From: Tannerella sp.
GTDB lineage: Bacteria > Bacteroidota > Bacteroidia > Bacteroidales > Tannerellaceae
Direction: 5' to 3'
DNA: 46,886 nucleotides
NCBI GenBank assembly: GCA_031276175.1
Contig: JAISNP010000065.1
Coordinates: 1-46,886, forward strand
Part shown: one piece after another, positions 35,352 through 43,131 of the stretch
Layout of the letters: every line of letters begins with the position of its first letter
Numbering within the stretch: the stretch's first letter is position 1
Translations under genes and position numbers: made by a program
Notes under the pieces: generated by a model
Told to the model about the DNA's origin: nothing
The model's database searches: none
The model's input: the letters and a program-made list of their open reading frames with translations, nothing else

Positions 35352-36800
35352 ATGTATTGTAGCGAAGAAGAAATAATCCGCAGCCTGGATACGCCCATAT
35401 TCCGCGTCATCTCGGAAACTGCCGACGAAAACGAAATGGAAACCTACGTCATCGGCGGCTTTGTACGCGACATATTCCTGAACCGGACATCAAAAGACAT
35501 CGACATCGTAACCGTCGGCAGCGGCATCGGACTGGCGCAGGCCGTGGCAAAAAAACTGGGGAAGCACACGCATCTGTCGGTATTCGCCAATTTCGGAACG
35601 GCGCAGATAAAATGGAACGACGCGGAACTGGAGTTCGTAGGCGCGCGCAGGGAATCGTACCGCCGCAACAGCCGCAAGCCTGTGGTGGAAGACGGTACGA
35701 TGGAAGACGACCGTAACCGCCGCGATTTCACCATCAACGCCATGGCGCTGTGCCTGAACAAAGACAGGCTGGGAGAACTTGTCGACCCTTTCGACGGGCT
35801 GGGCGACATTGCGCGGCTGCGCATCGTCACGCCGCGCGATCCGGATACGACGTTTGCCGACGACCCGCTGCGCATGATGCGCGCCGTACGCTTTGCCGCG
35901 CAACTCGGTTTTTTTATCGACCCGGACACGTTCGACGCCATCGTGCGCAACAGAGAACGCATCCTCATCATTTCCGGAGAACGCATCGCCGAGGAACTGA
36001 ACAAAATCATCCTCGCACCGAAGCCTTCGATCGGATTCGAACTGCTCGACTCGTGCGGGCTGCTCGAACTCATCTTTCCCGAACTGCCTGCCCTCAAGGG
36101 CGCCGAAACGAAAGACGGTATCGGACACAAAGACAACTTTGCCCACACACTGATGGTGCTCGACCGCCTGAGCCGGACGACCGACAACCTCTGGCTCCGA
36201 TGGAGCGCACTGCTGCACGACATCGCCAAGCCTGCGACCAAACGCTTCGATCGCCGGATGGGATGGACGTTCCACAACCACAACATCGTCGGGACAAAGA
36301 TGGTTCCACCCATATTCCGCCGCATGAAGCTGCCGATGAACGAAAAGATGAGATACGTGCAAAAAATGATCGGCCTGCACATGCGACCGATCGCGCTGGT
36401 AGACGAAGACGTGACGGACTCGGCCATACGCCGCCTCCTCTTCGACGCGGGCGACGACATCGACGACCTGATGAAACTCTGCGAAGCGGACATCACAAGC
36501 AAAAACCCCGAAAAAGTGCGACGCTTCCTGCACAACTTCCGTCTCGTACGCGAAAAACTGGTACAAATCGAAGAAAAAGACCGCCTGCGCAACTTCCAGC
36601 CTCCCGTATCGGGCGAAGAAATAATGGCCACCTTCGGACTGCCCCCCTCGCGCCCCGTCGGCGTACTTAAAGAAGCCATCAAAAACGCCATCCTCGACGG
36701 CATCATCCCCAACGACTACGAAGCCGCCGTGCGGTTCATGCACAAAAAGGCGGCGGAAATGCACCTCGACTCACTCAAACAAACTTTGCATGACGTCTAA
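35352..36800 (+). CDS. cca: CCA tRNA nucleotidyltransferase / polyA-polymerase family with HD domain
   Basis: This 482-residue class II nucleotidyltransferase has the head motif IGGFVRDIFLNRTSKDIDIV (GG 35-36, RD 39-40, catalytic D-x-D 49-51) and the neck motif RRDFTINAMAL. The nucleotide-selecting segment (DDPLRMMRAVRFAAQLGF) follows, and an HD phosphohydrolase domain carries WSALLHDIAKP near residue 285 and FHNHNIVG. Because the tRNA genes in this window do not encode CCA, the enzyme is required to complete them. Head-plus-HD forms of this length are common in Bacteroidetes. PolyA polymerase cannot be excluded by sequence alone. The 3' end overlaps the convergent recO by 30 nt. Confidence 0.88.
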   Translation: MYCSEEEIIRSLDTPIFRVISETADENEMETYVIGGFVRDIFLNRTSKDIDIVTVGSGIGLAQAVAKKLGKHTHLSVFANFGTAQIKWNDAELEFVGARRESYRRNSRKPVVEDGTMEDDRNRRDFTINAMALCLNKDRLGELVDPFDGLGDIARLRIVTPRDPDTTFADDPLRMMRAVRFAAQLGFFIDPDTFDAIVRNRERILIISGERIAEELNKIILAPKPSIGFELLDSCGLLELIFPELPALKGAETKDGIGHKDNFAHTLMVLDRLSRTTDNLWLRWSALLHDIAKPATKRFDRRMGWTFHNHNIVGTKMVPPIFRRMKLPMNEKMRYVQKMIGLHMRPIALVDEDVTDSAIRRLLFDAGDDIDDLMKLCEADITSKNPEKVRRFLHNFRLVREKLVQIEEKDRLRNFQPPVSGEEIMATFGLPPSRPVGVLKEAIKNAILDGIIPNDYEAAVRFMHKKAAEMHLDSLKQTLHDV

Positions 36801-37496
36801 CGACCTGATCTCCGGAAAATCCGACAGATGCAGGCGGTAATACTCAAGTATGCGCCGGATGATGCCGTAACGCTCCGCGCGCGAAAAAGCGTACAGCGAC
36901 ATGTTGGCATAATTCATCCGCAGCAAACGCGCCAAAACGACGCTCTCCGTCCTGTCCAGATAATGCTTGTGGCCGGGCGGGCTTGCGGTAAAAGCGCCGT
37001 TCAGCAGATCGAAAAAACTGTCCTGCCGATACGACTCCACGTTCGGATACACACCGAAATAGCGGACAAGACGAATAAGAAACACAAGATGGAAATTGGC
37101 CACTCCCTGCCCGGCCATCTCCAGCCACCGGATGGAATCGTACAGGTAATTGAAAAGCTGCGAATCGGCCTCGCGTGCACGTGCGGCACGGTAAAGCACC
37201 TCGGACAGGAACAGCGCAATGCAATTCTTGACGGGATGCACGTAAATATCGTGCAACGGATAGCCGACCTTCACTTCGCGGATACGCTGTATGTCGCGCG
37301 TATTCAGATGCTCGACCTCCATATCTATCACCGACAACGGCATGAACAGCGCCTGCGGCACCCCCGTTTTACGTCCGCGCCGGCAGGCCGTCATATACGA
37401 CGCCCGCCCAAACGCTTCCGTATAAATATGTACAATGCCGTACCTGTCGTTATACGGAATGGAATGAAGGACGATACCGCGCGTTTTACTCAACAT
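36771..37496 (-). CDS. recO: DNA repair protein RecO
   Basis: This 241-residue protein has the RecO N-terminal OB fold (TRGIVLHSIPYNDRYGIVHI and TEAFGRASYM, with a basic ACRRGRK). A helical C-terminal domain follows, with HDIYVHPVKNCIALFLSEVL and LRMNYANMSLYAFSRAERYG. RecO anneals single strands and loads RecA on SSB-coated DNA together with RecR. There is no obvious zinc-finger cysteine cluster, as in many Bacteroidetes RecO proteins. It is the second gene of a leftward pair with cysK (6-nt gap) and overlaps the convergent cca by 30 nt. Confidence 0.92.
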   Translation of the reverse strand: MLSKTRGIVLHSIPYNDRYGIVHIYTEAFGRASYMTACRRGRKTGVPQALFMPLSVIDMEVEHLNTRDIQRIREVKVGYPLHDIYVHPVKNCIALFLSEVLYRAARAREADSQLFNYLYDSIRWLEMAGQGVANFHLVFLIRLVRYFGVYPNVESYRQDSFFDLLNGAFTASPPGHKHYLDRTESVVLARLLRMNYANMSLYAFSRAERYGIIRRILEYYRLHLSDFPEIRSLDVMQSLFE

Positions 37497-37502
37497 GGCA
37501 AA

Positions 37503-38450
37503 TCACAGCGGACAGTCTTCGAAAGCATAAAGCGCCGTGTTTAAATATCTGTCGCTCCTGTCGGGAAGCAGCGCGACAATGGTTTTCCCTTCATTTGCGG
37601 GACGCTCCGCCAGCCGGGCGGCAGCAAAGACGGCGGCGCCCGAAGAGATACCGACCTGAAGCCCTTCGCGACGCGCCAGTTCGCGACCGGTACGAATGGC
37701 GTCGTCGCTGTCGACACGTATGATTTCATCTACCACATCGGGATGATACGTCCGGGGAACAAATCCCGCGCCGATGCCGTGAATCTTGTGCGCACCCGGT
37801 TTCCCGCCCGAAAGGACGGCCGATTCCTCCGGCTCGACGGCCACGACCTGTATGCCGGGATTGTGCGACTTCAATCCTGCGCCCACGCCGCTGACTGTTC
37901 CGCCCGTACCGACGCCGGCAACAAAAAAGTCGATTTCCCCGTCAAGGTCGCGCCAGATTTCTTCGGCTGTGGTTTTCATGTGGTACGCAGGGCCTGCCTG
38001 ATTCTCGAACTGACGGAGCATAAAGGCGCCGGAAATGGTTTCGCACAATTCTTCCGCCTTGCGCACAGCCCCCGCCATCCCGTCCGCGCCGGGAGTCAGC
38101 GCCAGACTGACGCCCATAGCCGTCAGTTGATTGCGATGCGCGATGCAGGTTGTTTCCGGCATCGTCAATATCAGTTTATATCCTTTCGCGGCACAGACAA
38201 GCGCCAGCCCGATGCCGTAATTTCCGCCGGTAGCCTCGATGATGATGTCGCCGGGGCGGATAAGACGTTTCTGTTCGGCATCGACAATCAACCCATGCGC
38301 GGTACGGTCTTTCACGCTGCCGGCCGGATTGAAGCATTCAAGCTTGGCAATTAATCTCACTCTCAAACGATGTCCCGCAGCGTAGGCGGAAAGTTCCACC
38401 ATCGGGGTATTTCCTATCAATTCGATTAAACCGGCATATACTTTTGTCAT
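37503..38450 (-). CDS. cysK: Cysteine synthase-like PLP enzyme with altered substrate loop
   Basis: This 315-residue fold-type II PLP enzyme has the family length. The PLP lysine is K47 in NPAGSVKDR. The phosphate-binding VAGVGTGGTVSGVG and the pyridine-N contact GISSGAAV are intact. The substrate loop reads ATGGNYG (73-79) in place of the near-universal TSGNTG of O-acetylserine sulfhydrylases. The following MPETTCIAHRNQLTAMGVSL also differs from the usual MPETMSxERR. The default role is making cysteine from O-acetylserine and sulfide; the changed loop raises doubt about substrate or shows divergence. It has a perfect promoter and is the first gene of a pair with recO. Confidence 0.75.
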   Translation of the reverse strand: MTKVYAGLIELIGNTPMVELSAYAAGHRLRVRLIAKLECFNPAGSVKDRTAHGLIVDAEQKRLIRPGDIIIEATGGNYGIGLALVCAAKGYKLILTMPETTCIAHRNQLTAMGVSLALTPGADGMAGAVRKAEELCETISGAFMLRQFENQAGPAYHMKTTAEEIWRDLDGEIDFFVAGVGTGGTVSGVGAGLKSHNPGIQVVAVEPEESAVLSGGKPGAHKIHGIGAGFVPRTYHPDVVDEIIRVDSDDAIRTGRELARREGLQVGISSGAAVFAAARLAERPANEGKTIVALLPDRSDRYLNTALYAFEDCPL

Positions 38451-38483
38451 AATAGTTTATTTCAACACGTTTTCAAACAGATG

Positions 38484-38514
38484 CAAAGATATGCCGTCCG
38501 AATCGCATACGCAA
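38484..38514 (-). promoter_or_regulatory. cysK promoter
   Basis: On the minus strand TTG (38514-38512), 20 nt and TATCTTTG (38491-38484) match the consensus. The ATG follows about 34 nt later. No SAM riboswitch or T-box is visible in this short leader. Confidence 0.8.
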
Positions 38515-38618
38515 TACCCTTTTGCACTTATTATCGCCGAAAATGGTGATCCCGCTGCCGAAATATACCGTGGTTTAGGTATTTCACAGTTTTCGCCGCG
38601 CGCCTAACTTTGTCGCCA

Positions 38619-38740
38619 TATTTGCAATGCATACCATTTTTTTCAAAAAAAAGCGAAGATGACGTAACCACAGTACAAATAAATTTCAGCTTAGTCGTTG
38701 CTTTCAAGGTTGGATTTTGCCGATCCGACCTTGTTTTTTT
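38619..38740 (+). ncRNA. Possible small RNA
   Basis: TAACTTTG at 38605-38612 matches the -7 consensus, though only a degenerate TTT is found at the -33 position. A strong intrinsic terminator ends at 38740. The ~120-nt unit between them has no supported reading frame. It does not match an RNA family I can name. Confidence 0.3.
38705..38740 (+). terminator. Strong intrinsic terminator with no upstream gene on its strand
   Basis: CAAGGTTGGAT (38705-38715) pairs with ATCCGACCTTG (38723-38733), with one G-U pair, across a 7-nt loop, then seven T. The genes on both sides run leftward, so on the plus strand it needs a separate transcript. Confidence 0.75.
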
Positions 38741-38936
38741 ATCGAAAATGCAAAACCGTACCGTGTAAAACATCATCCTGCATGAATCGGTGACCTGCGA
38801 CAATCCGAAAGGCGCCTCCGGTATATATCGAAATGTATTTTTATATCAAACTCATGTTACGGGTATCCGGCCGGATGCACGGAGCGTATCATTCGACACC
38901 GGAGACGCATCCGTCGTCTTCCCGAACTGCCATCTT

Positions 38937-39228
38937 GTCGCAAAAAGCGAGGATGTTGTCACAAAAAGCGAGGATCGAGGTTCTCGGAGCGAGGATTGAG
39001 GTTCTCGGAGCAGGGATTGAGGTTCTCGGAGCGAGGATTGAGGTTCTCGGAGCGGGGATTGAGGTTCTCCGAGCGAGGATCGAGGTTCTCCGAGCGAGGA
39101 TCGAGGTTCTCCGAGCGAGGATCGAGGTTCTCGGAGCGAGGATTGAGGTTCTCGGAGCGAGGATTGAGGCTCTCGGAGCGGGGATTGAGGCTCTCGGAGC
39201 GAGGATTGAGGTTCTTGGAGCGGGGGTG
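38937..39228 (+). repeat. Array C: fourteen 21-bp units (GAGGTTCTCGGAGCGAGGATT)
   Basis: Twelve units of consensus GAGGTTCTCGGAGCGAGGAT plus T fill 38977-39228 exactly (12 x 21 = 252). Two preceding units (from 38937) keep the second half (AGCGAGGAT) but have GTCGCAAAA or GTCACAAAA in the first half, in phase. The sub-motif CTCGGAG/CTCCGAG is a short dyad. Variation is limited to a few positions and neighbouring units tend to be most alike, as expected from local duplication. Confidence 0.92.
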
Positions 39229-39231
39229 GAG

Positions 39232-39429
39232 GTATGATATATGCGGATAGAATCCGTGAGGATAGCTATGACGAAATGGAATCTCGTCAAAACTGCCGTT
39301 CCAAACCGGTATGGTTTCCGGGTTTCGACGAGATTCCATCTCGTTGTGTCTATCCTGTGGGATTCTATCCCGTAACATTAATTATATATGCGGATGGATT
39401 CCATATAATATGCAGGATGGAATCCGTAC
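39232..39429 (+). repeat. Diverged relatives of the 86-bp palindromic repeat
   Basis: ATATGCGGATAGAATCCGTG, then GACGAAATGGAATCTCGTC, CGACGAGATTCCATCTCG and GGGATTCTATCCC occur in this order. These are the same stem-3-nt-loop-stem modules as in the array at 17946-18204 (GGAT-AGA-ATCC, GAGAT-TCC-ATCTC), in a diverged arrangement. They abut array C directly. Confidence 0.75.
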
Positions 39430-39443
39430 GGGAGCGTTTCCGA

Positions 39444-41039
39444 TTATCGGGAAGTATCCGTCTGAAATTCGGATGTAAAATGAAATCTTATATCGGGGAA
39501 GTCCTGTTGCGCCATCGTTAAGACGTAAGGCGTTTCGGCCAGAAATACGTCGCGGCCTTCGCGGTCGGTTGCCATATATCGCGATTTGCGCTGTTTGAAG
39601 TTTTCCATGGCTGCGTCGTTTTCACTTTCTATCCAGCAAGCTTTATACCATGCGAGAGGTTCCCATTTGCACTGTGCGCCGTATTCGTGCAGCAAACGGT
39701 ACTGGATTACTTCAAACTGCAGTTGCCCCACCGTGCCGATGATTTTGCGGCCGTTTGTCCGGATGGTGAACAGCTGGGCTACGCCTTCGTCCGTCAGCTG
39801 TTCGATGCCTTTGTTCAGCTGCTTGGTTTTCATCGGGTCGGCATTTTCGATGTATTTGAACATTTCGGGCGAAAAGCTCGGCAGTCCCTTGAAATGAAGA
39901 TTTTCGCTCGCCGTCAGGCTGTCGCCTATTTTGAAGTTACCCGTGTCGGGCAAGCCGACGATATCGCCGGCAAACGCCTCGTCCACTACTTCTTTTTTCT
40001 GCGCCATGAAGGCGGTCGGGCTGCTGAAACGCAGCGTCTTGCCCAGACGCACGTGCCGGTAGTTGACATTCCGTTCAAAGCGTCCCGAACAGACCTTCAC
40101 GAAGGCGATGCAACTGCGATGGTTCGGATCCATATTGGCATGAATCTTGAAAATGAATCCGGAAAAATCATTTTCCAGAGGGTCTACCGTGCGTTCGATC
40201 GCCTGTACGGGACGCGGCGAAGGGGCTATCCGTACAAAGCAGTCGAGCAATTCCCTGACGCCGAAATTGTTCAGCGCCGATCCGAAAAAAACGGGCGCCA
40301 CGTCGCCTTTGAGGTAGTCTTCGGGGGCGAACGCGGGATAAACGCCGTCAATCAGTTCTACATGCGTGCGCAGTTTTTCCGCCAGGGGCGGTTCCATATG
40401 TTTTTCCAGTTCGGGGGTGTAGATGTCCCGGATTTCGACGCTTTCGGTAATGGTCTGCTTGCTCGGCATGTAGAGGTCTAACTTCTGCGCGTAGAGATTG
40501 TATACTCCCTTGAAGCGCTGCCCCATTTCGATGGGCCAGCTTAGCGGGCAGGCTTTGATTTTAAGTTCGCTTTCTATTTCGTCGAGCAGGTCGAAGGGGT
40601 CTTTTCCTTCGCGGTCCATTTTGTTTATGAAAACGATGACGGGCGTTTTTCGCATCCGGCATACTTCCATCAGTTTTCGCGTCTGCGCTTCGACTCCCTT
40701 GGCGGCATCTACAACGATGATCACGCTGTCTACCGCCGTCAATGTCCGAAAGGTATCTTCCACAAAATCCTGATGTCCCGGCGTGTCGAGGATATTGATT
40801 TTGTATCCCTCGTAATCGAACGCCATGACCGACGTGGCTACGGATATGCCGCGCTGCTTTTCGATTTCCATCCAGTCGGACGTAGCCGTTTTGCGGATTT
40901 TGTTGGACTTCACGGCGCCTGCGATATGGATGGCGCCGCCGAAGAGCAGCAGTTTTTCCGTGAGCGTGGTTTTCCCCGCGTCGGGGTGGCTGATGACGGC
41001 AAACGTTCTCCGCCGCCGTATTTCTTCCGAATGATTCAT
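39444..41039 (-). CDS. prfC: Peptide chain release factor 3
   Basis: This 531-residue translational GTPase has the family length. G1 is [13 protein letters not shown] (16-28), G3 is DTPGHQDF, G4 is NKMDRE, and the effector region carries [20 protein letters not shown]. Domains II and III follow, with the RF3-specific [20 protein letters not shown] and [17 protein letters not shown]3 removes RF1/RF2 from the ribosome after peptide release. It lies 3 nt after rfbD in a leftward pair; the pairing with a sugar gene is probably incidental. Its 3' end faces the repeat-rich space. Confidence 0.97.
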   Translation of the reverse strand: MNHSEEIRRRRTFAVISHPDAGKTTLTEKLLLFGGAIHIAGAVKSNKIRKTATSDWMEIEKQRGISVATSVMAFDYEGYKINILDTPGHQDFVEDTFRTLTAVDSVIIVVDAAKGVEAQTRKLMEVCRMRKTPVIVFINKMDREGKDPFDLLDEIESELKIKACPLSWPIEMGQRFKGVYNLYAQKLDLYMPSKQTITESVEIRDIYTPELEKHMEPPLAEKLRTHVELIDGVYPAFAPEDYLKGDVAPVFFGSALNNFGVRELLDCFVRIAPSPRPVQAIERTVDPLENDFSGFIFKIHANMDPNHRSCIAFVKVCSGRFERNVNYRHVRLGKTLRFSSPTAFMAQKKEVVDEAFAGDIVGLPDTGNFKIGDSLTASENLHFKGLPSFSPEMFKYIENADPMKTKQLNKGIEQLTDEGVAQLFTIRTNGRKIIGTVGQLQFEVIQYRLLHEYGAQCKWEPLAWYKACWIESENDAAMENFKQRKSRYMATDREGRDVFLAETPYVLTMAQQDFPDIRFHFTSEFQTDTSR

Positions 41040-41042
41040 GAT

Positions 41043-41918
41043 TTAAAATTCAATGTTTGAGGATTGAAGGCGTGACACGGCTTTCGCAAGGCTTGTTTCC
41101 CAGTCGGGGATTTTTATGCCGAAGGTTTGCCGGATTTTATTCGTGTTGAGCACGCTGTATGCCGGACGGACGGCGCGCGTGGGATATTCGTGCGTGCCGA
41201 GCGGCAGGACGCGGCTGTCCGGGCAGGCCAGCGCCATGATTTTTGCCGCGAAGTCGTACCAGTTGCAAATGCCTCCGCCCGAATAGTGGTAGATGCCGGG
41301 GGGCAGGACGGGGCTGTGTGCGAGAATCAGCATGGCTTCGGCTAAATCGCCTGCGTAGGTCGGCGAGCCGAACTGGTCGGATACGACGCCGACGGTTCGG
41401 CGCGTGCGTCCCAGCCTTATCATCGTCTTGAGGAAGTTGTTTCCATATTCCGAGTACAGCCATGCGGTACGGATGATCACGGCGTCGGGGCATGTTGCCA
41501 GCAGGGCTTTTTCTCCGGCCAGCTTGCTTATTCCGTATACCGACTGCGGGTTGACGGCGTCGTCTTCGGCATAGGGGCGTGTGCTTTTGCCGTCGAACAC
41601 GTAGTCGGTCGATATGTGTATGACTTTTATGCCCTGTGCGCGGGCTACTTCTCCCACGTTCTGCACGGCGTCGCGATTGACGCTCATGCACAATTCCGCT
41701 TCGTCTTCCGCCTTGTCCACGGCCGTGTATGCGGCGCAGTTCAGGATATAATCCGCGCGGCAGGACTGCGTGAAGGCGGAAAGTCGGGATTTGTCGCGCA
41801 AGTCCAGCGTATCCGCATCCGTGAAGTGAAACACGCAATCGCCGCGTTCGGCAGCGCACGCGCGGAGGGCGTTGCCCAATTGGCCGTTTGCCCCGGTTAC
41901 TAAAATTGTTTTGCTCAT
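41043..41918 (-). CDS. rfbD: dTDP-4-dehydrorhamnose reductase
   Basis: This 291-residue short-chain reductase begins KTILVTGANGQLGNAL (NAD(P)-binding glycines), followed by DTLDLRDKSRLSAF and NCAAYTAVDKAEDE. The Tyr-x3-Lys catalytic pair is in SVYGISKLAGE, and PTYAGDLAEAML and the YHYSGGG region follow. It performs the last step of dTDP-L-rhamnose synthesis for surface polysaccharides. The other rml genes are not in the window, so it stands apart from its pathway here. A TAACTTTG box lies 18 nt before the start. Confidence 0.95.
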   Translation of the reverse strand: MSKTILVTGANGQLGNALRACAAERGDCVFHFTDADTLDLRDKSRLSAFTQSCRADYILNCAAYTAVDKAEDEAELCMSVNRDAVQNVGEVARAQGIKVIHISTDYVFDGKSTRPYAEDDAVNPQSVYGISKLAGEKALLATCPDAVIIRTAWLYSEYGNNFLKTMIRLGRTRRTVGVVSDQFGSPTYAGDLAEAMLILAHSPVLPPGIYHYSGGGICNWYDFAAKIMALACPDSRVLPLGTHEYPTRAVRPAYSVLNTNKIRQTFGIKIPDWETSLAKAVSRLQSSNIEF

Positions 41919-41935
41919 ATCTTTAAAAAACGGCG

Positions 41936-41943
41936 CAAAGTTA
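41936..41943 (-). promoter_or_regulatory. -7 box of rfbD-prfC
   Basis: The minus strand reads TAACTTTG, matching TAnnTTTG; no exact TTG at the expected spacing. Confidence 0.5.
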
Positions 41944-42106
41944 ATGAAAAATTATTTGATATGTACCCTTATACGATATTCGGGGCAGATCTCAAATTGT
42001 CGTGAGGCCTGATTCCTGCCGGATTCTATTTTGCACGTTTATGCGGAGTAATTTTGGGCTGTCGAGTCCGCTTTGCACGCGGCGCCTGCGGGTTTTCCTT
42101 CGGCGG

Positions 42107-42152
42107 CATTAAAAATAAACAGACGTCTTAAATGTAAGTATTTAAGACGTCT
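42107..42152 (-). terminator. Terminator of tRNA-Gly
   Basis: AGACGTCTTAAAT (42121-42133) pairs perfectly with ATTTAAGACGTCT (42140-42152) across a 6-nt loop. On the minus strand it follows the tRNA by about 10 nt and leads into GTTTATTTTTA. Confidence 0.8.
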
Positions 42153-42161
42153 ATCTTTCGG

Positions 42162-42235
42162 AGCGGTAGGCGAGGATCGAACTCGTGACCCTCAGCTTGG
42201 GAAGCTGATGCTCTACCTAACTGAGCTACTACCGC
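42162..42235 (-). tRNA. tRNA-Gly (CCC)
   Basis: On the minus strand the acceptor stem pairs GCGGTAG (42235-42229) with CTACCGC (42169-42163), with discriminator T at 42162. The D-arm contains GCTCAGTTAGGTAGAGC. The anticodon stem TCAGC/GCTGA encloses TTCCCAA, giving anticodon CCC. The T-arm is CGAG-TTCGATC-CTCG. CCA is not encoded. Confidence 0.95.
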
Positions 42236-42246
42236 TTTTGACGGCG

Positions 42247-42283
42247 CAAAAATACGCAATTATTTCTTTTTTTCGTATTTTTG
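42247..42283. promoter_or_regulatory. Mirror-image divergent promoters of tRNA-Gly and argB
   Basis: CAAAAATA (42247-42254) is TATTTTTG on the minus strand and lies 12 nt before the tRNA. TATTTTTG (42276-42283) on the plus strand lies 20 nt before the argB ATG. The two boxes lie in an inverted repeat of AAAAATACG/CGTATTTTT. Clear TTG elements are lacking on both sides. Confidence 0.5.
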
Positions 42284-42302
42284 GCGCAAAAATTTTTAGT
42301 GT

Positions 42303-43094
42303 ATGGAAACACTCACAATAGTTAAGGCAGGCGGAAAAATAGTAGAAGATGATAATGCGCTCAACAGTCTGTTGGCTGATTTCACATTGATTGAAGGGTA
42401 TAAAATACTGGTACATGGCGGAGGACGTTCGGCCACAAAATTATCCGAACAACTGGGTATCGAGAGCCGTATGATCGACGGACGACGCATTACGGACGCA
42501 GAAATGCTGAAAATAGTGACAATGGTTTATGCCGGATGGGTCAATAAAACTATCGTTGCTCGTTTGCAGGCGCAACACGTAAACGCCGTCGGGTTGACCG
42601 GCGCCGACATGAATGTGATTCGTGCCGTCAAACGACCGGTCGAAACAATCGACTACGGATTCGTCGGGGATGTAAAGGAAGTAAATGCCTCCCTGCTGAC
42701 CATGCTTTTGAAGCAGCACGTCGTACCGGTACTATCTCCCCTGACGCATGACGGCAAAGGCCTCCTGCTGAATACTAACGCCGACACAATTGCCTTCGAA
42801 ACGGCAAAAGCCCTGTCGAAAGCGTTCGACGTGACGCTGATTTACTGTTTTGAAAAAAGCGGCGTCCTGCGGAATGAACAGGACGAGACAAGCGTGATTC
42901 CCTGCATTGACAAGGCCTTGTTTCAGCGATACAAAACGGAAGGCGTGATTCGGGGAGGGATGATTCCCAAACTGGAAAATGCCATTCTTGCAATTGACGC
43001 CGGAGTAAAAAAAGTATTGATAACCAACGCTTCCGAAATTAACGGCAACAAAGGCACTCTGATACGGCAAAACATAAATTTGCTTGCAGAATAA
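42303..43094 (+). CDS. argB: Acetylglutamate kinase
   Basis: This 263-residue amino-acid kinase begins LTIVKAGGKIVEDDNALNSL (phosphate-binding Lys and Gly-Gly). It continues with LVHGGGRSATKLSEQLGI, a VYAGWVNKTIVARLQ stretch, LTGADMNV and the nucleotide-site LLNTNADTIAFETAKAL. RGGMIPKLENA closes the family pattern. It phosphorylates N-acetyl- or, in Bacteroidetes, possibly N-succinyl-glutamate in arginine synthesis. No other arg gene is adjacent. The gene starts after the divergent promoter and may be read through into the DUF6057 gene 37 nt later. Confidence 0.92.
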   Translation: METLTIVKAGGKIVEDDNALNSLLADFTLIEGYKILVHGGGRSATKLSEQLGIESRMIDGRRITDAEMLKIVTMVYAGWVNKTIVARLQAQHVNAVGLTGADMNVIRAVKRPVETIDYGFVGDVKEVNASLLTMLLKQHVVPVLSPLTHDGKGLLLNTNADTIAFETAKALSKAFDVTLIYCFEKSGVLRNEQDETSVIPCIDKALFQRYKTEGVIRGGMIPKLENAILAIDAGVKKVLITNASEINGNKGTLIRQNINLLAE

Positions 43095-43131
43095 AACATT
43101 TCTATATTTGTCCGTAATAATCAATTGAAGT

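Larger units (their letters stand above)
38515..39443. other. Long intergenic region: possible sRNA, array C, and diverged palindromic repeats
   Basis: About 930 nt without a supported gene. In order: a possible promoter-to-terminator unit at 38605-38740, array C at 38937-39228 and diverged relatives of the 86-bp repeat at 39232-39429. The short open frames across the array are products of its 21-bp period. Confidence 0.6.

Noticed and set aside
38451..38520. SAM riboswitch or T-box before cysK
   Set aside because: Only about 34 nt separate the promoter box and the ATG, too short for either.
38833..39378. Repeat peptides encoded across array C and similar frames in arrays A and D
   Set aside because: A 21-bp period without stops leaves several frames open on both strands at once. 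No signal peptide or family resemblance is seen, and array B (20 bp) shows that such arrays need not keep a frame.
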